From: Xanthoparmelia taractica | Taxonomy: Eukaryota > Ascomycota > Lecanoromycetes > Lecanorales > Parmeliaceae | Length of the DNA: 64,000 nt | NCBI GenBank assembly: GCA_033085395.1 | Contig: JANQBS010000080.1 | Span: 1 to 64,000 of the forward strand | Direction: 5' to 3' | Part shown: positions 57,438-64,000 of the stretch, one piece after another | Layout: the number at the start of each line of letters is the position of its first letter | Numbering within the stretch: position 1 is the first letter of the stretch | Translations under genes and position numbers: made by a program | The notes under the pieces: generated by a model | The model's input: the letters and a program-made list of their open reading frames with translations, nothing else | The model's database searches: none | Told to the model about the DNA's origin: nothing

Positions 57438-58430
57438 TGGAGGACCTGTTGTGGTTGTGGCGGCCTGGCCTTCTTTTTATCTTGGATTCTTTGTAGATAT
57501 TTTCTCTTGTCTTCTTTCTTGTACCTATTTTTACGATACGCTGCTGAGCAGTCTAGCCAACATTACATCTGAAAATTCCCAAGGCAATCTCCAAGTGTCC
57601 TTCCCTTACCAACAAGCGCCAGGCCCTACCTTTATCCCTCAACCATTCCTCATGAACCCCATCAAACACATCGTCAAATCTCCATAGCCCATACCCCATC
57701 ACCAACCCCCCAACTCCCCCCAACTCCCTCCCTCCCCCAACCACATTCCCATCCCCTTATCCCCTTAACCCCCTTATCCGCATACCATCACTATCACTAT
57801 CACACTATCACCATTACTACCTCAACCTCAACCCCAACCCCAAGCTCAGCCAAAGGAAGAAGATGGAAAAGATAGAAAGGGTAAGAAAGAACGCATGAGT
57901 GAGTAAATGAGCGAGTAAGTGAGGGAGTGAGTAAGTGAGTGAGTGAGTGAGTGAGTGAGTGAGTGAGTGAGGAGTATGGTAAGAGACGAGATAGTCAAGG
58001 AGAAGGAAAAGGACAAGTTCGATAGCCCAAGCGTTTCGGTGCGTCAAGATTTGGGTAAATGGAAGATAAGAGATAAGAAAGGGGGGTTTGAGAGGGGGAG
58101 AGAGAGAGAGGAAAGGAAGGGAAGGAGGAAAAAGGGATACGGGGATGGAGGAAAAGATGATGGCAGGAAATTGAATTGGATTGGACTGGATTGATACATA
58201 TCACGAAAGTAATATTACTTTGTTTCCGCTCGTGGGAAGACACCGCCGGCCCCTCACACACCAAAAACGACAACAAAACGCCCATGACATCGACAAGAGT
58301 CCTGTTCGTCAAAGCCGTTGAATGCGTACGGGATTATTATCATTCATGTCCAATACCATGCTCTCCTTATGCTTCAAGCGACATGCTGGGAACCATCGCT
58401 TGTCGCTTTCCAATTCCCATCTCAGTCACA
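57438..58430. other. Convergent intergenic region with simple repeats
   Basis: About 1 kb between the mannanase stop and the stop of the large disordered-protein gene. It contains C/A-rich and G/A-rich patches and the (GAGT)n run. No coding signal. Confidence 0.5.
57897..57970. repeat. (GAGT)n tetranucleotide repeat
   Basis: Imperfect GAGT/AAGT units on the left become a pure GAGT array from about 57935. Minus-strand frames across it read as Leu/Thr/His/Ser runs and are not genes. Confidence 0.9.
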
Positions 58431-61070
58431 TCATTTCCACCTCCAAGCTTTGCTACCCACCTTGCTCTGACCCTTCTTGTCATCCCTCTCCTCCTCTTCC
58501 TCTTCATCCTCTTCCTCTACCGGCGCCGGCGTCCTTCTCTCCGTCCGCCTCTTGTGCCTCCTACGCCTGCTCGAACTGACATTTGACGCCGAATCATCCG
58601 GTGCGATTTCCGACATTCCGTCGTCAATCCCGTCGTCCGTCTCGCTTTCCCATGCCTTGTGTCCTTCACCCATATGACTAGCCGGAGTACCTGTCATCGA
58701 ATCCATTTCGAAAATCCCCCTCCTTCTTTGGTTCGCTTGAGCGAGGCCTGCACCGCGCTCTCGAAGTGCCTGACGGACGGCTTCGGCCTTGTAATGTAGA
58801 GCTTCGAATGCGCCCTCGAGATAGTCCATTGAGAGAAAGATTTCGCGCTCGACCTCAGCCAGGACGGCAATTTCGGTTTCTTCGTCCAGAGCGACGGGGG
58901 CACCGGCAGATGCAGGCGCGGGAGTCGGGCCGCGAGAGAAAGGTGTAGGACCTCGCGAGATGGGTATTGAGGGGGTGGCCATGCGAGATGCTAGGTAAGG
59001 GCCTCGAGATGCACCGCGCGAAGGAGGTGGAGCAGGAGCGGTAGTGACAGGAATGTCATCGGCGCCGCTTCGAAGAAAGCCATCGAAGCGACCGGAAGTG
59101 AGGATTTCCCATTCGGGGTCACTGATGGCAGCTAGGGTGGCGAGGACATTGTGTAGTGCTGGGTTATTCAAGAGGTACATTGCGGATTCGGGGTCTCGTG
59201 GAGGTTTCGATAAGCGGTAGAGGCGTTGGATGGCAAGCCCGGTCTTCTGCAACAACTCTAAGTCGGGACTGGTTGATGCTTCTCCTGCCGCAGATGGTGC
59301 TGTTGAAGGTGGTCTGCTTGGCTGCACTCCAGCCAAAGACGAGAAGATTGCTCGTTGCTCGGGCTCCAGGCGAGTCAGCATAGCGAATGTCAAGGTTTCA
59401 TCATCAACATCTTGGGGAGGGCTCGTTGCCTGTTGTGATTGACTGTCAAGCCATCGGTCCACAGACATTTTAGTCTTCTTGGACTGTTGAATGTAATGGT
59501 CGCGGAATTCATCAGGAACATCCACATCTAGCTTCTGCATTGGAGGAAGATGGTCGGGAGCAGAGATGCCCAGACCGGCTTGTGTAGAATCCATCATGAA
59601 AGCAGGCCATTGCGGCAATTCCTGCCTTCCGCATACATACTCCAAGATCTCGCCCCAGCTAACTCCTCGCTTATCCTCGAGTTCGACTTCGGAGAGTGGC
59701 GACATTTGACATAGCATGCATGTGCAAGTCTCCGATGAAATGTCTCTTGCAAAGACAGCTTCTAACCGATCAAGGAGCCGACGAGCAACAGAGCGATATC
59801 CGGTAGCCACAGCTAAAGACCCATTACGGGATATGACTTTGGTATAGTCCTCTAATATTCTGCTCAAAGGACCAAAGAATTTCTCAGCCTGCGTAGCCAC
59901 CGTAGGAGCCGGAAGCGGCGTCTGTGTAGGTAGCCCGGCACCTAGTAGACTTCTAGGTACACTTTGCGGCAGACCTCCATTTTGCATCAGGTAGTCAACT
60001 CTTGGCATTGGAAGGTCGAGGGCTGGAGGGGGCGGTGGTGGCATCGGCGATTCTCCCAGTGCGCTCGCTGCCCCGTAGTCGTTGAGCGCAGAGGGAGCAG
60101 GCGTCTCTTTCCTACCAGGAGGAAATTGCGGCTCCGCGCCAGTCGGCGTCCTAGGCGAGGAGTCGGGATCAGTGGCCGGAGACGAATCACGATCTGCTTT
60201 GGGCGTAACGGGTCGTTGTAGTTTTGTTTGATTCGGGGCGATCGATGTTGCGTCGGAGTCAATGGTTGAGCCCTTGCTTGTCTCGCTCTTGACCATTGTT
60301 GACTGAGTAGAAGATGCTGACCGACGAAGGCTTGTCGCAGATGTTGAGTCTTCGACTGTCGCAGCTTTTGGTCTGAGCTTCAAGGGTGTACTTGGCTTTG
60401 AGCTTTTCGCAGACTTTGTAGTCTTTTCCTCCTCTTTACCAGACTCCCGCACGCTGGTCCTTGATTTGGAAGAATGTGACGGCCGCTCCTTTTCTCGATC
60501 ACTGGCGCTTGAGCCTGTTCGCCCAAGCTTCCTCTTCAAGTCGTCCGCGTGCTTTTGTAGATCAGTCCCCTTGCGCTCTTTCTTGACAGTATCCCCCTTG
60601 ACCTTTTCCATTGAGACCTTTTGATCCATCGTCGTCTCTGGTGGACTTGGAGGCGCTCGAGGTGGAGGAGGTACGTTTGCAGTATCATTGAGTTTCGCTT
60701 CGGCTCCCGAACTCTTCCCTCGATCTAGGTCGGTAGGATCTGGGGTATAGTAGCTTGTCCTTGGGTTGACAACCTTTTCCCTGCTCCCAATCGCCTCTTT
60801 ACTGTGTGCTTTGGAGAAGGATGGGTATGCTAAGCTTGTTTTACTTGCGATACGCGAATCTGTTGTGGGACGTCTCTCCAACTCTGGTATAGGCATTGAT
60901 GCTCTTCGTGGCTTGGGAGCTGGTGAGGTGCTGGTGGACTTGCGCTCTGGTGGGGTGGAAGCTTTGTCGACTTTGCGGGATGAGCGTTTAGGCTTGTGTC
61001 TCGACTTCTCTTTTGATCTTGGTGTATCTGAATCCCTGTCCCTCTCTTTGTCTCTTGGTTTTGAGGGCAT
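58431..61070 (-). CDS. Large, mostly disordered fungal protein with a conserved core
   Basis: Intronless, 879 codons. Residues 1-330 are Lys/Arg/Ser/Pro-rich and disordered, with many basic clusters (KSRHKPKRSSRK) suggesting a nuclear location. A proline run (MPPPPPPAL) leads into a folded core at about 370-680: AEKFFGPLSRILEDYTKVI, ARRLLDRLEAVFARD, a short Cys cluster CTCMLCQ, GVSWGEILEYVCGRQELPQWPAF, then helical segments. The C-terminal 150 residues contain a helix (EIAVLAEVEREIFLSMDYLEGAFEA) and end in basic and Glu runs. Similar fungal proteins have sometimes been labelled as 5-methylcytosine G/T mismatch glycosylases, but I see no helix-hairpin-helix or glycosylase active site, so I do not support that name. 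Confidence 0.75.
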   Translation of the reverse strand: MPSKPRDKERDRDSDTPRSKEKSRHKPKRSSRKVDKASTPPERKSTSTSPAPKPRRASMPIPELERRPTTDSRIASKTSLAYPSFSKAHSKEAIGSREKVVNPRTSYYTPDPTDLDRGKSSGAEAKLNDTANVPPPPRAPPSPPETTMDQKVSMEKVKGDTVKKERKGTDLQKHADDLKRKLGRTGSSASDREKERPSHSSKSRTSVRESGKEEEKTTKSAKSSKPSTPLKLRPKAATVEDSTSATSLRRSASSTQSTMVKSETSKGSTIDSDATSIAPNQTKLQRPVTPKADRDSSPATDPDSSPRTPTGAEPQFPPGRKETPAPSALNDYGAASALGESPMPPPPPPALDLPMPRVDYLMQNGGLPQSVPRSLLGAGLPTQTPLPAPTVATQAEKFFGPLSRILEDYTKVISRNGSLAVATGYRSVARRLLDRLEAVFARDISSETCTCMLCQMSPLSEVELEDKRGVSWGEILEYVCGRQELPQWPAFMMDSTQAGLGISAPDHLPPMQKLDVDVPDEFRDHYIQQSKKTKMSVDRWLDSQSQQATSPPQDVDDETLTFAMLTRLEPEQRAIFSSLAGVQPSRPPSTAPSAAGEASTSPDLELLQKTGLAIQRLYRLSKPPRDPESAMYLLNNPALHNVLATLAAISDPEWEILTSGRFDGFLRSGADDIPVTTAPAPPPSRGASRGPYLASRMATPSIPISRGPTPFSRGPTPAPASAGAPVALDEETEIAVLAEVEREIFLSMDYLEGAFEALHYKAEAVRQALRERGAGLAQANQRRRGIFEMDSMTGTPASHMGEGHKAWESETDDGIDDGMSEIAPDDSASNVSSSRRRRHKRRTERRTPAPVEEEDEEEEEERDDKKGQSKVGSKAWRWK

Positions 61071-62528
61071 GGTGAGAGATGCCGAGAGATCTGACAGGGT
61101 TGGACGATGGTGGGCTCAGCAAGGTCGAGGGCGGGGTGAGATGGTGTCAGGATTGAGTAAGATATAGATGAATGGAAGCGGCTGCCGTCGGTCGCATTGT
61201 CTTAGAGATGTATTGGCTGCTTCAGTAGGTGCTGCTGGCGGCGCATGAGAAAGGGAAGATGAGCGAATGAGACGAGGTATGCAAGTGATCCAACCACGCC
61301 GGGGGGGGGGCGGGTAAGGTAGATTTCTGTGAGAAGATGTCAATGGATGTAGCTGACAACCAATATGAGGCGAGTCAGGTATTGGGCTCAGATGTTGGAG
61401 CTGCTATGTTGTATTGAACCACTTAACCATGGGAGCATGGTTCGAAGGCGTTGTCCGTCGAGACTGTTGACACCTGATGGCGCTAGGCTTACACACGGGC
61501 CACGGCTTAGCATCTCTGCCGCTCCTCTTAGCCAGCCACGCCAGCTTACACCTCCAGCCGAAGTCACTCTCCCTATGTACATAAGTACGTACTGATAAGT
61601 CAAGCTCCAATCATTGCTGTAAAGCAATCATCGCCAAGATACAATATGTCGGTAAGGAATGTACTGGCAGGTACGATGTTGTAACCTCTATAGATAGAGC
61701 TGAGAAAGGCCATCACATATCACGAGACCTGCTCTACTACGATGTTTGCCCATCGGCTATGTCCTTCAGCAAGCTTGTCAATGTCTTAAGATTGAACCCA
61801 GTCAGGTGGGATTTATGAAGAGATTATCCAGATTTCCTGTCACGAACAAGACCATCAATATCAAGACTCATCGCACCTCTTCCTTTTTCAAACCCGTCTT
61901 CTCTATGGTAGCTCAGCGTAGCCTGCCTATCAATTTCCTCCCTAAGGAACCCGCAAACATTTCTTGTCGTCACATCTCTGGACTAGAGGTTCGATGAGTC
62001 ACGGCGGTGGAAGAGAGGGGGAGGAGGGGTAGGAATCCATTGTTTTTGGTGTTGAGAGTTGTGGGTTGGATGGGAGCGTTGCATGTGGTGGATTTGCTGG
62101 TAGTATCCGGTGGTTGCGACGATGATGATGATGATGATGATGTGGGTGTATGGTTCAGTGGTAGAAAGGGAAGGAAAGGCATTGTGGTGGGTAGTATATA
62201 TGGAAAAGGTTGACGGTACGGGAAAGAAAATCCTACAACTTCTAAAGTATTACGTGGGAGTGTTAAGCGGATGTGTCATGTACAGCGAAGGGCAAGATCA
62301 TCTCAATGAAAGAGTAATGGTATTTCGAGATTCGCTGACAAAGGTCGAGATTGACACAGACTGGTTGACGAAGGTTCGTGTGCGAGACAATGAAGCCGTG
62401 TCAGAAGGTGATAAAACGACATAAAAGTAATGATCCAACGGCAGTGCTTGTTCAACCACCGCCGGCACAGACGACGTTCCAATAGACTCTATGTTTTCAA
62501 AAACGGATACCACGACCCTCCCTCACGC
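61071..62528. other. 1.46 kb intergenic
   Basis: Between the start of the disordered-protein gene and the stop of the gamma-glutamyltransferase gene, so it includes the promoter of the former. It has a G-run at about 61302-61312 and the (GAT)n run. Short frames are not supported. Confidence 0.45.
62121..62142. repeat. (GAT)n microsatellite
   Basis: Seven GAT units. Frames across it give Asp or Met runs. Confidence 0.9.
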
Positions 62529-64000
62529 TCAAGCAGTGAGCCCTGCAGAGTCATGCTGCCGTGGCTCTCCGGCTGCCTCAAAGTGCCCGTCAGCAATCCT
62601 AATCGCCTGCGACGAGGACCCAGCGAGCCCCCAGGTGACGTTGTGGCTTCTCCCAACCATGTAGTCTACAGTCGAGTTATCATAATCCCACTCGAAACTC
62701 ACTTGGTTGGGTAGAAGTTGGTCATGCAATCGTGGCTGTTTCAGTGCTTCACGCACCGTCATCTTCCGCTCAAGAATGTTAAGCGCAGTCTGGATGACGG
62801 TGGTGATGATACGTGATCCACCGGAAGCTCCGAGGACCGCAAATAAAGTCCCATTGGCAAATTCGACCATGATGGGTGAGATGGATGACATTGATCGTTT
62901 GTTCGGCCGGATATAGTTGGCTGGAGAGGGATAGTATCCAAAGACATTGGAGATATTGGGAACGGAGAAGTCTGCCATTTCATTATTCATTATCACTCCC
63001 GTCTCTGGTACCATCACCTGAGACCCAAAGAAGAGATTGACGGTGGTGGTCATGGAGATGGCCATCCCAGACGCGTCTGCAGTGACAATGTGGGAAGTAC
63101 CATGGTTCTCACGGCTCTCGAAGCCTTCTGGATCATAGTCTGACACATTGAGCGTGTGCTTATCGGATATTCTGCCCCTAGTCTCATCGGCAAAAGTCTG
63201 GTTGAGCATCCCAGCTTCATACGCAGGGATAACATCCACGAAGTCCGGGTCTCCCAGACTCGCTCTCTTTCCGTATCCAAACCTTATAGCTTCATCCAAC
63301 CGGTGGGTACTGAGATTCATGGTATGACTTTGTCCAAAGTCTTCATACCCCTCAAGGACCTTCATCACGCTTAGAGCTACTGCACCAGAAGCAGGTGCAC
63401 CACAGCCGTAAAGACGGAAGCCTTTATAATCAGTCTTGACTGGTATCCTGGAGACTATATCGTAATTTGCTAGGTCTTCCATGGTCATGGACCCATTTCG
63501 TTCATGCAACGCTCGGATTGTAGCCTTGGCCAATTGACCTTCATAAAACGCCTCTGGTCCTCCTACTGCAATGGCTTCCAAAGTATGTGCATAGCGCTTG
63601 CGGGTCATAAGATCTCCTGGCCCGACTCTTGTACCATTGGGAGCAAAGTCTTCAGCCCATATCGGGTCTTTGCTGAGAAAGTCGTAACCAAAGTACTCAG
63701 TCGTAACGGTCATGGCCTTTGCAAAATCACTACTGACAAGGAATCCATCCCGCGCAAGCATGATGGCCGGATGAATGAGGGTAGACCAAGGGAGGGAGCC
63801 GTAGCGTTTGTGGATGTGGTGAAGCCCTTTGATCTCGCTGGGGACTCCACTGCCATAAATTAGCCACATGGCTGAAGGAATGGTTGTGTCCAAATACCTC
63901 GCCAAACCACCAAAGACCGATCCAAGAACATTGTTCTTGAACATATCCTGGAAAGCTGCGGCAGGCGCCGTCTCTCGAAAGTCAATGGACTCATAGCTGC
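62529..64000 (-). CDS. Gamma-glutamyltransferase, 5' part outside the window
   Basis: The frame is open from the right edge of the window to TGA at 62529, about 490 codons. The first ATG inside the window (63944) is not the start, since the frame continues upstream as YESIDFRETAPAAAF, a conserved part of the family. The enzyme transfers or hydrolyses the gamma-glutamyl group of glutathione, usually as a secreted or membrane-bound, self-cleaving proenzyme. The autoprocessing and nucleophile Thr is in NHGTSHIVTAD (codon 63096-63098). Other landmarks are VFGYYPSPANYIRPNKR and LGASGGSRI. Several Asn-X-Ser/Thr sites (NGT, NGS, NLS, NVS) fit a secretory protein. No intron is seen in this part. Confidence 0.9.
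   Translation of the reverse strand, partial: SYESIDFRETAPAAAFQDMFKNNVLGSVFGGLARYLDTTIPSAMWLIYGSGVPSEIKGLHHIHKRYGSLPWSTLIHPAIMLARDGFLVSSDFAKAMTVTTEYFGYDFLSKDPIWAEDFAPNGTRVGPGDLMTRKRYAHTLEAIAVGGPEAFYEGQLAKATIRALHERNGSMTMEDLANYDIVSRIPVKTDYKGFRLYGCGAPASGAVALSVMKVLEGYEDFGQSHTMNLSTHRLDEAIRFGYGKRASLGDPDFVDVIPAYEAGMLNQTFADETRGRISDKHTLNVSDYDPEGFESRENHGTSHIVTADASGMAISMTTTVNLFFGSQVMVPETGVIMNNEMADFSVPNISNVFGYYPSPANYIRPNKRSMSSISPIMVEFANGTLFAVLGASGGSRIITTVIQTALNILERKMTVREALKQPRLHDQLLPNQVSFEWDYDNSTVDYMVGRSHNVTWGLAGSSSQAIRIADGHFEAAGEPRQHDSAGLTA

Noticed and set aside
58431..61070. 5-methylcytosine mismatch glycosylase label for the large disordered protein
   Set aside because: No helix-hairpin-helix, glycosylase active-site Asp or iron-sulfur loop is visible; the short CTCMLCQ cluster alone is not evidence.
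62135..62195. tRNA-like box A (tggttcagtggtaga)
   Set aside because: It matches the start of a glycine tRNA, but there is no box B (ggttcga) at the right distance and no cloverleaf can be drawn.

Overview
The window is nuclear DNA of a filamentous ascomycete (Pezizomycotina). The signs are short GT-AG introns (mostly 47-120 nt), fungal gene families (DUF7730-like, TPR-SET, pepsin-type protease, GH5 mannanase, fungal PIF1-type helicase), no operons, and genes on both strands. A Dothideomycete is my best guess from the look of the lineage-restricted proteins; the sequence does not prove it. No rRNA, tRNA, CRISPR array or intact transposase was found.

Layout. 0.7-18 kb is gene-bearing: a two-TM-like membrane protein, a conserved hypothetical, a frameshifted methyltransferase pseudogene, a secreted aspartic protease, a kelch protein, a C2HC zinc-finger protein with a five-codon first exon, a DUF7730-like protein and an acidic nuclear-looking protein. 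18-40 kb is an accessory compartment. It opens with a PIF1-type helicase gene broken by one in-frame TGA. About 16.9 kb follow without an intact gene, holding a decayed SF1 (UPF1/NAM7-like) helicase, other disrupted reading frames, and a 1.3 kb complex of tandem repeats built from small hairpin-forming units. 39.8-64 kb is again gene-rich: two TPR-SET genes flanking a membrane-anchored double-psi beta-barrel protein and SDH2, then a nine-exon catalase, a secreted Cys-rich protein, a six-exon GH5 mannanase, a large disordered protein and the 3' part of a gamma-glutamyltransferase that runs off the right edge.

The genes do not form one pathway. SDH2 (respiration), catalase (peroxide removal) and gamma-glutamyltransferase (glutathione turnover) are housekeeping or redox functions. 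The protease, mannanase, Cys-rich protein and barrel protein are extracytoplasmic. The two TPR-SET genes are probably an ancient duplicate pair, and the second has lost the NHSC signature of the SET active site.

The best leads are the stop-broken helicase, the helicase relic with CAG-to-TAG-type decay, the two-module hairpin minisatellite at 30.7-32.0 kb, a 23-bp near-perfect hairpin at 12.1 kb, and the SET protein without its signature. Exon coordinates were worked out by hand from reading frames and splice consensus; no alignment or RNA evidence was available.
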